Source: Lachnospiraceae bacterium MD335
GTDB lineage: Bacteria > Bacillota > Clostridia > Lachnospirales > Lachnospiraceae
Reading direction: 5' to 3'
Assembly (NCBI GenBank): GCA_000403335.2
Contig: KE159617.1
Coordinates: 461,301-525,300 of the forward strand
Length of the DNA stretch: 64,000 bases
The stretch's first letter is position 1. Each line of letters starts with the position of its first letter. Under the pieces are notes generated by a model. It saw only the letters and a program-made list of their open reading frames with translations, was not told where the DNA came from and did not search any database. A program made the position numbers and the translations under genes. This document shows, one piece after another, positions 25,438 to 34,988 of the stretch.

Positions 25438-27549
25438 ATGAATGAAACGCATGTAATGATGAATAAAAGATATTATGAACCCACAGATATTATAAACGGA
25501 TTTGAGGTAAGACCGGGAAAGTTTTTGAGAAACGGTGCGACCTGTGTGCAGGGGGGAATTAATTTTACGATTCACTCAAATGGCGCAACGTCATGTACAT
25601 TATGTCTTTTTCACAGAAATGAGGAGGAACCGTACGCAGTGATACCGTTCCCCGAATCGTACTGTCTCGGGAACACATATTCAATGGTAGTGTTCGGGTT
25701 AGACCCGAAAGACCTTGAATACGCCTACCAGTTTGACGGTGAGTACGATGTTAAAAAGGGACTGTTGTTTGACAAGTCCAATTATATTTTGGACCCGTAT
25801 GCAAAAGCGGTAGCAGGACAGGGCATATGGGGCGATAGAAAAGATGCAGATAAGCGCGTTTATAAGGCACGTGTGGTTGACAGCGGATATGACTGGGGCA
25901 ACTTCAAAAACACATGCCTTGAGCCCAAGGACATGATTATCTACGAAATGCATGTGCGTGGTTTTACGAACGACGAGTCGTCAGGCGTCAAACACAGAGG
26001 AACGTTTGAGGGTATACGGGAAAAAATTCCATACCTGCTTGAGCTTGGGGTCAACGCCGTGGAGCTGATGCCGATTTTTGAGTTTGACGAGCTGGAGGAC
26101 GTGCGTGAAATTGACGGTGAGAAGCTCTTAAACTATTGGGGCTATAATACGGTCTGCTTTTTTGCGCCGAACACGGCATATGCGTCAAAGCATGAATATA
26201 ATAAAGAGGGAAACGAGCTTCGGGAGTTGATTCATGAGCTGAACAGAAACGGCATCGAAGTAATCCTTGACGTAGTATTTAACCATACGGCGGAAGGAAA
26301 TGAGATGGGACCCTGCTTCTCGTTTAAGGGAATTGACAATAATATTTACTATATGCTGACACCTGACGGGAAATATTATAACTTCAGCGGCTGCGGAAAT
26401 GTTTTAAACTGTAATCATCCCATTGTGCAGCAGTTTATTATGGAATGCCTGCGTTACTGGGTGGTATCGTACAGGGTTGACGGGTTCCGTTTTGACCTTG
26501 CGTCCATTCTCGGGCGAAACGAGGACGGCTCGCCGATGAGCAAGCCGCCGCTTCTGCAGAGCCTTGCGTTTGATCCGGTGCTTGGAAAGGTGAAATTGAT
26601 TGCGGAGGCATGGGATGCGGGCGGACTGTATCAGGTCGGCAGTTTTCCGTCGTGGAACCGCTGGGCTGAGTGGAACGGCAGATACCGCGATGACATGCGC
26701 TGCTTCTTAAAGGGCGATTACGGCATGGCACAGGCGGCAATCAACCGCATTACGGGTTCCCTTGATTTATACGGAAAGGAAAACCGCGGAGAGAACGCCA
26801 CGGTAAATTTCATCAACTGTCATGACGGTTTCACGCTCTATGACATGTATGCATATAATAATAAACATAATGAGAAAAACGGCTGGAACAATACGGACGG
26901 TGCAAATGATAACAACAGCTGGAACTGCGGCGTGGAGGGGGAAACGAACGATCCCGAAGTGCTTGCGCTGCGCAACAGGCTGCGCAAAAACGCCTTTGCG
27001 ATTTTGATGTGCAGCAGAGGATCGGCAATGTTCCTTGCAGGCGACGAGTTCTGCAATACGCAGTTTGGCAATAATAATGCGTATTGTCAGGACAATATTA
27101 TTTCTTGGCTTGACTGGAACCGGAAAGAAGAGTACGACGAAATGTTTGAATTCTGTAAATTTATGATTCATCTTCGCCGTGCGCATCCGATTTTGCGTGG
27201 AAGATCAGGTCCCAGCGGCTGCGGTTTCCCGGAAGTGTCCATTCATAATAAGACTGCATGGAACAGTCAGTGCGATCCCGACACGCGCACGATTGGCATT
27301 ATGTTTGCCGGACGTACCGAGGGAAACATTGAGGATGATATTATTTATATTGGTGTGAACGCGTTTTGGGAAAGCGAGGAGGTGCAGCTTCCGAAGCTTC
27401 CGTTAGGAAGAAAATGGCGTATTCTTGTAAACACGGAGTTTACACATACAAAGAATGTGGATTATCATGCGCTTACAAACTTTACGGCGGCGGATACGGT
27501 CAGGATGTGTCCGAGGTCGGTAATTGCGGCAATTGTCGTAAAGCGATAG
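25438..27549 (+). CDS. Glycogen debranching enzyme (GH13, isoamylase/GlgX-like)
   Basis: 703 residues. An N-terminal early-set beta domain (about 20-130) is followed by the GH13 TIM barrel: DVVFNHTAEG (region I), FRFDLAS (nucleophile Asp), IAEAWDAGG (acid/base Glu) and FINCHDGF (transition-state Asp), then a C-terminal beta domain. It cuts alpha-1,6 branches of glycogen or starch dextrins in the cytoplasm. ATG 25438 follows GGGGGAGG; an upstream in-frame ATG at 25390 lies directly after the -10 region and is rejected. A terminator and tandem LacI operators follow, then a LacI regulator and glycogen phosphorylase, so this is the head of the glycogen/maltodextrin locus. Whether the limit is glycogen trimming (GlgX) or general debranching is not certain, so no symbol is given. 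Confidence 0.9.
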   Translation: MNETHVMMNKRYYEPTDIINGFEVRPGKFLRNGATCVQGGINFTIHSNGATSCTLCLFHRNEEEPYAVIPFPESYCLGNTYSMVVFGLDPKDLEYAYQFDGEYDVKKGLLFDKSNYILDPYAKAVAGQGIWGDRKDADKRVYKARVVDSGYDWGNFKNTCLEPKDMIIYEMHVRGFTNDESSGVKHRGTFEGIREKIPYLLELGVNAVELMPIFEFDELEDVREIDGEKLLNYWGYNTVCFFAPNTAYASKHEYNKEGNELRELIHELNRNGIEVILDVVFNHTAEGNEMGPCFSFKGIDNNIYYMLTPDGKYYNFSGCGNVLNCNHPIVQQFIMECLRYWVVSYRVDGFRFDLASILGRNEDGSPMSKPPLLQSLAFDPVLGKVKLIAEAWDAGGLYQVGSFPSWNRWAEWNGRYRDDMRCFLKGDYGMAQAAINRITGSLDLYGKENRGENATVNFINCHDGFTLYDMYAYNNKHNEKNGWNNTDGANDNNSWNCGVEGETNDPEVLALRNRLRKNAFAILMCSRGSAMFLAGDEFCNTQFGNNNAYCQDNIISWLDWNRKEEYDEMFEFCKFMIHLRRAHPILRGRSGPSGCGFPEVSIHNKTAWNSQCDPDTRTIGIMFAGRTEGNIEDDIIYIGVNAFWESEEVQLPKLPLGRKWRILVNTEFTHTKNVDYHALTNFTAADTVRMCPRSVIAAIVVKR

Positions 27550-27583
27550 CAGATAACGAACCGGAAAAATTTCCTATAAATTT

Positions 27584-27616
27584 AAAAATAACGGTAGACA
27601 AACCGTTATTTTTATT
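27584..27616 (+). terminator. Terminator after the debranching enzyme gene
   Basis: AAAAATAACGGT and ACCGTTATTTTT form a perfect 12-bp stem around AGACAA, ending in TTTTTATT. Confidence 0.85.
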
Positions 27617-27626
27617 GTAACATATA

Positions 27627-27651
27627 GAAAACGTTTTCTGAAAACGTTTTC
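27627..27651. promoter_or_regulatory. Tandem LacI-type operators
   Basis: Two perfect 12-bp palindromes GAAAACGTTTTC lie one base apart (27627-27638 and 27640-27651), centres 13 bp apart. They stand 58 bases before the GTG of the next LacI gene and probably serve autoregulation, perhaps also control of the phosphorylase. Confidence 0.8.
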
Positions 27652-27709
27652 TATAAATGCAAGGCAGAACAAAATATTAACACCGTAAAAACAGGAGGCA
27701 GAGGATTAC

Positions 27710-28711
27710 GTGGTTTCAATAAGAGATGTGGCAAAAGAGGCAGGCGTTGCCATTTCCACGGTTTCAAAGGTGCTCAACAATTATCCGAATGTGCGGGATG
27801 AGACAAAGGCGCGGGTTAACAGGGCGATAGAACATTTGGGTTTTGTGCCGAATTCCATTGCATCGGCGCTTTCCTCGAAACGTTCGGGCCGTGTGGCGCT
27901 GGTGCTTGACGTGGACAGAAATGCGCAGGCGGTAGATGAGATCCCGATGCAGTATATGATTGGCGCAATCAGTCGTGCCAAGGAGCTTGGTATGGATATT
28001 ATCACGGTGTTTACTGCAATGCTTGGAGAGATGGACACTGAGGAGATGACGCGCTATTTTCAGTCGCAGAGTGTTGAGGGACTGATTGTCTGCGGTCTTT
28101 CCGAGGAGGATGAGGCGCTTGGGCGTCTGATAAAAAGCGGTAAATTTAAATCCGTTTTAATCAATGCGCCCGATGTTGATGAGAACACGTCAAGTATTCA
28201 TATCAATAACCGCAGGGCACAATATGAGGTCGCAAAAAAGTTTCTGATGGAAAGCACCGCATTTTGCAGGGAAAAAAGGATATTATATATATCAGGGAAA
28301 AAAGAGGGATATGTTTCATGCGAGCGTCTGAAGGGAATGCAGGAGCTTGCAGAGGAACTTTCCCTGACGCTTTTGGTGCGCATGGGACATTTTAGTGAAT
28401 TGGAGGCAAGGAAGCTTACGATGCAGTATGCGGCATATAAGGATGCAATTATCTGCGCATCGGATTTAATGGCGATTGGAGCAATGAAAGCGTTGATTGA
28501 TATGGACATTTACCGTCCGGTATGCGGTTTTGACGGCATCAACCTGATGGGATACGCGGGTAAGCAGATGCACACGGTCGGACAGGATTTCAAAAAAACC
28601 GCGGCGTGTGCCGTCGAGGAAGCCGCAAGGCTGATTGGCGGAGAAACGGGACGCGAGATTGTACTTGCGCACAAGCTGATGCGGATTAAATATTTGGATG
28701 TTATTTCATAG
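27710..28711 (+). CDS. LacI-family regulator of glycogen/maltodextrin genes
   Basis: 333 residues from GTG 27710, with GAGG and AGGAGG just upstream. The helix-turn-helix is SIRDVAKEAGVAISTVSKVL; the hinge reads NYPNVRDETKARVNRAIEHLG, followed by a type I binding-protein core. The effector domain is less typical at its C-terminus (CGFDGINLMGYAGKQMHTVGQ). It lies between debranching enzyme and phosphorylase, with tandem CG-centred operators upstream, so it most likely represses these genes. The CG-centred operator type (AACGTT) fits MalR- and CcpA-like members of the family. The effector is unknown. Confidence 0.88.
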   Translation: MVSIRDVAKEAGVAISTVSKVLNNYPNVRDETKARVNRAIEHLGFVPNSIASALSSKRSGRVALVLDVDRNAQAVDEIPMQYMIGAISRAKELGMDIITVFTAMLGEMDTEEMTRYFQSQSVEGLIVCGLSEEDEALGRLIKSGKFKSVLINAPDVDENTSSIHINNRRAQYEVAKKFLMESTAFCREKRILYISGKKEGYVSCERLKGMQELAEELSLTLLVRMGHFSELEARKLTMQYAAYKDAIICASDLMAIGAMKALIDMDIYRPVCGFDGINLMGYAGKQMHTVGQDFKKTAACAVEEAARLIGGETGREIVLAHKLMRIKYLDVIS

Positions 28712-28773
28712 CATATAAAGAATGATAAAATTAAAAACCAATTAAATTTCTTATAAAGAAAAGGAGTAAAACA

Positions 28774-31041
28774 ATGAGCGTGAAAACAAATTTGGAAGCA
28801 ATGACACAGAAAATGTACGGAAAGGCAATCAAGGAGCTAAGCGATAAGGATCTCTATTTTGCCATTCTGAACATGACCAAGGAGATGATGAATGGAAAGG
28901 GCGTTATCAAAGGCACAAAAAAGGTTTATTACATTTCGGCGGAGTTTTTAATCGGAAAGCTTTTGTCAAACAATCTGATTAATCTCGGCATCTATGAGGA
29001 ACTTGCGGACGCTCTGAAAGAAGAAGGAAAAGACCTTAGCCTTATTGAGGAGATTGAACCGGAACCTTCTCTTGGGAACGGAGGACTCGGACGTTTGGCG
29101 GCATGCTTTTTGGACTCTATTGCAAGTTTGGGACTTCCGGGGGACGGCATCGGCTTAAACTATCATTTCGGTCTGTTTAAGCAGGTATTTCAGGACAGAC
29201 AGCAGACCGCTGAAAAGAACGACTGGATCGAGAAGCAGTCATGGCTGACAAAGACAGACATTTCGTTCCCTGTTTATTTTGGTGACAAAAAGGTTGTGTC
29301 AAGGCTGTATGATATTGATGTAATCGGATATGAGCAGGGTATGAACAAGCTTCATTTGTTTGATATTGAGACGGTTGACGAGAGCATTGTAAAAGAAGGC
29401 ATTGACTTTGACAAAGAAGATATTGACAAGAATTTAACACTGTTCCTGTATCCCGATGACTCTGACGAGGCGGGGCAGCAGCTTCGTATTTACCAGCAGT
29501 ATTTCATGGTATGCAACGGCGCGCAGCTTATTTTAAAGGAAATGAAAGAGAACGGCTACGACCTTCACAAGTTAAATCAACATGCGGTGATTCAGATTAA
29601 TGATACGCATCCCACAATGGTGATTCCGGAGTTAATCCGTATTTTAACGGAGGATGAGGGCTTTAGCATGGACGAGGCGATTGAGGTGGTCAGCAAGACA
29701 TGTGCATACACCAACCACACAATCCTTGCGGAGGCGCTTGAGAAGTGGCCTGTGAAGTATCTTGAAAAGGTGGTTCCGCAGCTGATGCCGATTATCAGAG
29801 AGCTTGACAAGCGTGTTGCCGCGAAGTATACTGAAGAGAACGTGCAGATTATTGACAAGGATGAAAGAGTGCATATGGCGCACATCGACATTCATTACGG
29901 CTTCTCGGTAAACGGCGTTGCGGCAATTCACACGGAGATACTAAAGGATACGGAGCTTAATCATTTTTATAAGATTTATCCGGGGAAGTTTAACAACAAG
30001 ACAAACGGTATTACGTTCAGAAGATGGCTGCTTTCATGCAATAAAGAGCTTGCGGCGTGCATTTCAAAGACAATCGGAGATGGCTATAAGAAGGATGCGG
30101 CGCAGCTTGAAAAATTGTTGCAGCACAAGGATGATGAGGCGCTTTTAAGAGAGATAAAATCCATTAAAAAGGCAAAAAAGGCGGAGCTTGCAGCCTATAT
30201 CAAGGAGCATGAGGGTGTGGACATTAACCCGAATTCGATATTTGATATACAGATTAAGCGGCTTCATGAGTATAAGCGCCAGCAGATGAATGCGCTTTAC
30301 ATCATTCATAAATATCTTGAAATTAAGGGCGGCAAAAAGCCTTCTGCGCCGATTACGTTTATATTTGGCGCAAAAGCGGCGCCGGCGTATATTATCGCAC
30401 AGGATATTATTCATCTGCTTTTGTGCTTACAGGAGCTTGTGAACAACGATTCCGACGTGAAGGACTACATGAAAGTGGTTATGGTGGAGAACTATAATGT
30501 AAGCTATGCGGAGCGGCTTATTCCGGCATGCGATATTTCGGAGCAGATTTCACTTGCATCAAAGGAGGCAAGCGGTACCGGAAACATGAAGTTTATGTTG
30601 AACGGTGCGGTGACGCTTGGCACGAGCGACGGTGCGAATGTAGAAATTCATGAACTGGTTGGCGATGAGAATATTTATGTGTTTGGTGAAAAGTCGGAGA
30701 CGGTGATTGCGCACTATGAGAAAGCGGATTATGTGGCAAAGGATTTTTATAAGAAGAGCAGCGTAATCAGAGAAGCGGTTGATTTTATCACAAGTAAAGA
30801 AATCTTAAAGGTTGGAAGTCAGAAACGTCTTGTGCGTCTGCAAAAAGAGTTGATTAACAAGGACTGGTTTATGACATTGCTTGACCTTGAAGATTATATT
30901 GCCACAAAGGACAGAATGTTTGCGGATTATAAGGACGAAGAGAAATGGAAGCGCATGATGCTGGTGAATATTGCAAAAGCAGGCTTCTTCTCATCTGACA
31001 GAACAATTGCCGAGTACAACCGCGATATTTGGAAACTGTAA
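28774..31041 (+). CDS. Glycogen/maltodextrin phosphorylase (GT35)
   Basis: 755 residues, within the usual range for bacterial phosphorylases. It releases glucose 1-phosphate from alpha-1,4-glucan ends using phosphate. Signature parts are [56 protein letters not shown] and [14 protein letters not shown], which holds the Lys that binds pyridoxal phosphate. AAAGGAG precedes ATG 28774. It lies downstream of the LacI gene, 62 bases apart and probably in one unit, and is followed by UDP-glucose dehydrogenase. Choice between glgP and malP cannot be made from sequence alone. Confidence 0.95.
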   Translation: MSVKTNLEAMTQKMYGKAIKELSDKDLYFAILNMTKEMMNGKGVIKGTKKVYYISAEFLIGKLLSNNLINLGIYEELADALKEEGKDLSLIEEIEPEPSLGNGGLGRLAACFLDSIASLGLPGDGIGLNYHFGLFKQVFQDRQQTAEKNDWIEKQSWLTKTDISFPVYFGDKKVVSRLYDIDVIGYEQGMNKLHLFDIETVDESIVKEGIDFDKEDIDKNLTLFLYPDDSDEAGQQLRIYQQYFMVCNGAQLILKEMKENGYDLHKLNQHAVIQINDTHPTMVIPELIRILTEDEGFSMDEAIEVVSKTCAYTNHTILAEALEKWPVKYLEKVVPQLMPIIRELDKRVAAKYTEENVQIIDKDERVHMAHIDIHYGFSVNGVAAIHTEILKDTELNHFYKIYPGKFNNKTNGITFRRWLLSCNKELAACISKTIGDGYKKDAAQLEKLLQHKDDEALLREIKSIKKAKKAELAAYIKEHEGVDINPNSIFDIQIKRLHEYKRQQMNALYIIHKYLEIKGGKKPSAPITFIFGAKAAPAYIIAQDIIHLLLCLQELVNNDSDVKDYMKVVMVENYNVSYAERLIPACDISEQISLASKEASGTGNMKFMLNGAVTLGTSDGANVEIHELVGDENIYVFGEKSETVIAHYEKADYVAKDFYKKSSVIREAVDFITSKEILKVGSQKRLVRLQKELINKDWFMTLLDLEDYIATKDRMFADYKDEEKWKRMMLVNIAKAGFFSSDRTIAEYNRDIWKL

Positions 31042-31105
31042 GAAGAATTTCTCGGGCGGCAAAATATGCCGCCTGGCATATTTAGCGAAAGGACAATGAT
31101 TGGAA

Positions 31106-32272
31106 ATGAAAATAGCAGTAGCAGGAATCGGGTATGTGGGGCTTTCGAATGCGATCCTTCTTGCGCAGCACAATGAGGTGACTGCCGTGGACGTATTTCA
31201 GGAAAAGGCGGATATGATTAACAACCGGAAATCCCCGATTGTCGATTCGGAAATAGAAGAGTATCTTGCAACAAAGGAATTGCATCTGAGGGCAACAATA
31301 AACGGCGAAGAGGCATACAAGGATGCGGAATATATTATTATTGCGACACCGACCAACTATGATCCGGATAAAAATTTTTTCGATACCAGCTCCATTGAGA
31401 ACGTCATTGAATTGGTGAAGGATGTGAATCCGGGTGCGGTTATGGTTATTAAATCCACGGTTCCTGTAGGCTATACAAAGAGTATTCAAAAAAAATACGG
31501 CATGGATAATATTATTTTCTCTCCGGAGTTTTTGCGTGAGGGCAAAGCGCTTTACGACAATCTGTATCCGTCACGGATTATTGTGGGAGAGCGCTCGCAG
31601 CGTGCGGAGGTCTTTGCAAATCTGCTCAAAGAGGGGGCGATTAAGAAGGACATACCGACGCTCTTTACGGATGCGACGGAGGCGGAGTCAATAAAACTTT
31701 TTTCCAACACATACCTTGCGCTTCGCGTGGCGTACTTTAACGAGCTTGACACCTATGCGGAGGTAAGAGGACTTGACACAAAGCAGATTATTGAGGGCGT
31801 AGGGCTTGACCCGCGAATCGGTACGCACTACAATAACCCTTCCTTTGGCTACGGCGGCTACTGTCTGCCCAAGGATACAAAACAGCTTCGTGCAAATTTT
31901 CAGAATGTGCCGAACAATATTATTTCTGCCATTGTCGATGCAAACAGAACGAGAAAAGACCACGTTGCCGACATGATTTTAGCAAAACATCCACAGATAG
32001 TCGGCGTGTACAGACTGACGATGAAGACAAACTCCGATAATTTCAGGCAGTCGTCCATTCAGGGCATTATGAAGCGCATCAAGGCAAAGGGGATTGAGGT
32101 TGTCGTTTACGAACCGTCCCTAAAGGAGGAGCACTTTTTCCGTTCTAAGGTGATACATGATTTGGATGCGTTTAAGAAAATGTCGGATGTTATCATTGCA
32201 AACCGCATGACTGATGAGCTTGCGGACGTGGAAGAGAAAATTTATACAAGAGATATTTATGGAAGAGACTGA
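31106..32272 (+). CDS. ugd: UDP-glucose 6-dehydrogenase
   Basis: 388 residues. Ugd oxidises UDP-glucose to UDP-glucuronate with two NAD+. An N-terminal Rossmann domain ([19 protein letters not shown]) and a central helical domain hold [19 protein letters not shown] and the catalytic Cys in [10 protein letters not shown]; the C-terminal Rossmann-like domain ends VYEPSL and DVIIANR. ATG 31106 is preferred over the TTG at 31100. It lies 64 bases after glycogen phosphorylase on the same strand, an unusual neighbour. It may link glucose 1-phosphate from glycogen to UDP-glucuronate for polysaccharide synthesis, but this is inference. Confidence 0.92.
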   Translation: MKIAVAGIGYVGLSNAILLAQHNEVTAVDVFQEKADMINNRKSPIVDSEIEEYLATKELHLRATINGEEAYKDAEYIIIATPTNYDPDKNFFDTSSIENVIELVKDVNPGAVMVIKSTVPVGYTKSIQKKYGMDNIIFSPEFLREGKALYDNLYPSRIIVGERSQRAEVFANLLKEGAIKKDIPTLFTDATEAESIKLFSNTYLALRVAYFNELDTYAEVRGLDTKQIIEGVGLDPRIGTHYNNPSFGYGGYCLPKDTKQLRANFQNVPNNIISAIVDANRTRKDHVADMILAKHPQIVGVYRLTMKTNSDNFRQSSIQGIMKRIKAKGIEVVVYEPSLKEEHFFRSKVIHDLDAFKKMSDVIIANRMTDELADVEEKIYTRDIYGRD

Positions 32273-32330
32273 TTTGACAATTTGTGCAGTGCCTTATTGT
32301 AATTGACGAATAAGGTACTGCATGTCAAAT
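32272..32330 (+). terminator. Large hairpin after ugd
   Basis: ATTTGACA and TGTCAAAT close a stem that continues as TGCAGTGCCTTATT with AATAAGGTACTGCA. It lacks a clear T tract, so termination is probable rather than certain. Confidence 0.6.
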
Positions 32331-32409
32331 TCGTCTCGTTTATTTTGTACAAAAAGTAATGGAAATATTTGCCAATTATTACAAAAAATATCTTGTTACG
32401 TTTTTTCTA

Positions 32410-32438
32410 TTGCATTTTTTTCGTTAAAATGCTATTAT
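32410..32438 (+). promoter_or_regulatory. Promoter of the maltodextrin transport genes
   Basis: TTGCAT (32410-32415) and TATTAT (32433-32438) are 17 bases apart. The predicted start, near 32445, lies just upstream of four operator-like sites. Confidence 0.75.
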
Positions 32439-32450
32439 ACAGTTGTCACT

Positions 32451-32499
32451 TGGAAACGTTACCGATAACGTTACTGGAAACGATGCCGAAAACGTTTCG
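32451..32499. promoter_or_regulatory. Four LacI-type operators at 12-bp spacing
   Basis: CG centres fall at 32457, 32469, 32481 and 32493, exactly 12 bp apart. The cores read AACGTT, AACGTT, AACGAT and AACGTT; the best site is CGAAAACGTTTCG. They begin just after the predicted transcription start, so a bound repressor would block initiation or early elongation. The last site is 60 bases ahead of the start codon of the binding-protein gene. Confidence 0.8.
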
Positions 32500-32560
32500 G
32501 AATAATATTTCCGCAAAAAGCAATAATAAGAAGAATAGTAAAGGAAAGAGGTATTGGATT

Positions 32561-33994
32561 ATGAAAAAGAAATTATTATGTACCGTTTTAAGTGCGACAA
32601 TGGTAGCAGCCATGCTTGCAGGCTGCGGCAGCAGCGATAGCGGAAACAATACGGATACACAGCAGCCTGCCCAGTCACAGGAACAGCAGCCTGCCCAGTC
32701 ACAGGAACAGCAGCCTGCGGCAGATGATACACAGCAGTCTGCGGCAGACACACAGACACCTGCGTCCGGCGAGGGAAAGGTTTATTATCTGAACTTCAAG
32801 CCTGAGCAGGGAGCGGCTTGGGAAGCGCTTGCAGCAAAATATACAGAAGAAACCGGCGTTCCTGTTTCTGTACAGACAGCGACTTCAGGAACATATGAGT
32901 CAACCTTGAAATCCGAGATTGCAAAGACAGAGGCTCCTACACTGTTTCAGGTAAACGGACCGGTTGGACTTGCAACATGGAAGGATTACTGTTATGACCT
33001 TTCCGGTTCTGATGTTTACGGACAGTTAAAGAGCGACGACTTTGCATTAAAAGAGGGCGATGAGGTTAAGGGTATCGCGTATGTTGTAGAGACATACGGA
33101 CTGATTTACAATGCGGACATTTTAAATGATTATTTCACAAAGGATTATGCGGTTGTGACAAGCGTTGAGGAAATCAATTCGTTCGACCAGTTAAAGGCTG
33201 TTGCGGACAGCATTCAGGCAAACGCTGACGACCTTGGCGTAAAGGGTGCGTTCACGTCGGCAGGTATGGACTCAAGCTCTGACTGGAGATTTAAGACACA
33301 CCTTGCAAACCTTCCGATTTACTATGAGTATGAAGCGGATGGCATCGGCTCAACGGATGCAATCAAAGGAACTTACTTAGATAATTACAAGAACATTTGG
33401 GATTTATATATCACAGACTCTGTCTGTGCACCGACACTGCTTTCAAGCAAGACCGGTGAGGATGCGACGGCAGACTTCGCACTCGGTGATGCGGTATTTT
33501 ATCAGAACGGTACATGGGCTTACAATGATTTGGTAGACGCAGGCATGGACGGTGACTCACTTGGAATGCTTCCGATTTATATCGGCGCTCCCGGCGAGGA
33601 AAATCAGGGACTCTGCACAGGCAGCGAGAATTACTGGTGTGTAAACAAGAATGCTTCTCCGGAGGATATTCAGGCAACGCTTGACTTTATGAACTGGGTT
33701 GTAACATCAGAGACAGGCTGCAAGGCACTGACAGAGGAAATGGGATTTGTATGTCCGTTTACGGCATTTGACAGCTATCCGGCGAGCAATCCGCTTGTAA
33801 ATATTGCGAATGACTATGTTTCAAACGGAAAGACTTCCGTAGCATGGACTTTCACGACAATGCCTTCTGAGAACTGGAAGAACAATGTCGGCAGCGCACT
33901 CTTAGAGTATGCGCAGGGCACAGGTCAGTGGGATGCAGTTGTAACGGCATTCGTTGACGGATGGGCCGAGGAGTATGCGGCAGTAAACAACTAA
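32561..33994 (+). CDS. Maltodextrin-type ABC transporter binding lipoprotein
   Basis: 477 residues. The signal peptide ends in the lipobox LAGC (cleavage near residue 20), so it is a lipid-anchored extracellular protein. A low-complexity linker (Gln, Pro, Ala, Ser) follows to about residue 65, then a family 1 solute-binding fold with GKVYYLNFKPEQGAAW, AYVVETYGLIYN and ENYWCVNKNASPED. ATG 32561 has AGGAAAGAGG upstream, and operators and a promoter precede it. Two permeases follow after a terminator-like hairpin. Substrate (maltose, maltodextrins) is inferred from the locus: debranching enzyme, phosphorylase and MalQ-type enzyme are neighbours. Confidence 0.9.
   Translation: MKKKLLCTVLSATMVAAMLAGCGSSDSGNNTDTQQPAQSQEQQPAQSQEQQPAADDTQQSAADTQTPASGEGKVYYLNFKPEQGAAWEALAAKYTEETGVPVSVQTATSGTYESTLKSEIAKTEAPTLFQVNGPVGLATWKDYCYDLSGSDVYGQLKSDDFALKEGDEVKGIAYVVETYGLIYNADILNDYFTKDYAVVTSVEEINSFDQLKAVADSIQANADDLGVKGAFTSAGMDSSSDWRFKTHLANLPIYYEYEADGIGSTDAIKGTYLDNYKNIWDLYITDSVCAPTLLSSKTGEDATADFALGDAVFYQNGTWAYNDLVDAGMDGDSLGMLPIYIGAPGEENQGLCTGSENYWCVNKNASPEDIQATLDFMNWVVTSETGCKALTEEMGFVCPFTAFDSYPASNPLVNIANDYVSNGKTSVAWTFTTMPSENWKNNVGSALLEYAQGTGQWDAVVTAFVDGWAEEYAAVNN
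32663..32718 (+). repeat. Tandem 24-bp repeat in the lipoprotein linker
   Basis: Two identical 24-base copies (32663-32686 and 32687-32710) encode QPAQSQEQ each, and a third copy starts (CAGCCTGC). The repeat keeps the reading frame, so gain or loss of units would only change linker length. Confidence 0.9.
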
Positions 33995-34016
33995 ATAATT
34001 AACAGAATGGCAAAGA

Positions 34017-34053
34017 CAGGTGCATCGTGCAGTAACGACTGCACCTGTTTTTT
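34017..34053 (+). terminator. Terminator between binding protein and permeases
   Basis: CAGGTGCA and TGCACCTG pair, with an inner GCAGT-ACTGC stem, followed by TTTTTT. Partial read-through would give more binding protein than permease, a common arrangement. Confidence 0.85.
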
Positions 34054-34145
34054 ACAAAAACCATAGTTGCGGACAAAAGATATTGGTAGCTATGAAGGTA
34101 CTGAATAGTTACAGAATTAGAAAATGGAAAGAAAGGTGAACGATT

Positions 34146-34988
34146 ATGGAAAAAGCAATTAAACGATATTTCCCAATATTCGCACTGCCTACCCTTGCGG
34201 CATTTACAATTGGATTTATCCTTCCGTTTTTATTAGGCGTGTATTTATCCTTCTGTGAATTTACCACAGTAACTGATTCCAAATTTGTCGGATTCAAAAA
34301 TTATATCAGAATTTGGGGCGATTCCACCTTTACGCACTCTCTTTGGTATACGGCGCTGTTTACGATTGTGTCGGTGCTGTTCATTAATATTATTGCCTTT
34401 GCAGTGGCAATGCTTCTGACAAAAGGAATTAAGGGAACGAATGTTTTTAGAACGGTATTTTTTATGCCGAACTTAATCGGCGGTATTATTTTAGGTTACA
34501 TTTGGCAGCTTATCCTGAACGGTCTTTTGGCAAATCTTGAGCGTACATTGACCTACAATTCCGCTTACGGCTTTTGGGGACTGGTAATCCTGATGTGCTG
34601 GCAGCAGGTCGGATACATGATGATTATTTATATTGCGGGTATTCAGAACATTCCCGGCGATTTGATTGAAGCGGCAAAGATTGACGGTGCAAACAACAGG
34701 CAGCTGTTAAGACACGTAACGCTTCCGATGGTAATGCCGTCCATCACAATCTGCTCGTTCTTAACCTTAACCAATTCCTTCAAGCTCTTTGACCAAAACC
34801 TTGCACTGACTGCAGGTGAGCCGTCGAACAAGTCGGAGATGCTCGCCCTCAACATTTTCAACACGTTCTATGGCAGAAACGGCTGGGAGGGCGTTGGTCA
34901 GGCGAAGGCGGTCATATTCTTTATTCTTGTGGCAGTTATCGCGATTGTTCAGCTTCGCGCAACGAGAGATAAGGAGGTGCAGGCATAA
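34146..34988 (+). CDS. Sugar ABC transporter permease (MalF-like)
   Basis: 280 residues with six predicted membrane helices, the first near 13-35. The cytoplasmic EAA loop reads EAAKIDGANNRQLLRHVTLP, the contact site for the ATPase. The phrase IWQLILNGL and the overall length fit MalF/UgpA-type permeases without the long periplasmic loop seen in enteric MalF. AAAGGTG lies upstream. Stop and next start overlap (TAATG at 34986-34990), so the two permeases are made in equal amounts. No ATPase gene follows; a shared MsmK-type subunit elsewhere is expected. Confidence 0.92.
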   Translation: MEKAIKRYFPIFALPTLAAFTIGFILPFLLGVYLSFCEFTTVTDSKFVGFKNYIRIWGDSTFTHSLWYTALFTIVSVLFINIIAFAVAMLLTKGIKGTNVFRTVFFMPNLIGGIILGYIWQLILNGLLANLERTLTYNSAYGFWGLVILMCWQQVGYMMIIYIAGIQNIPGDLIEAAKIDGANNRQLLRHVTLPMVMPSITICSFLTLTNSFKLFDQNLALTAGEPSNKSEMLALNIFNTFYGRNGWEGVGQAKAVIFFILVAVIAIVQLRATRDKEVQA

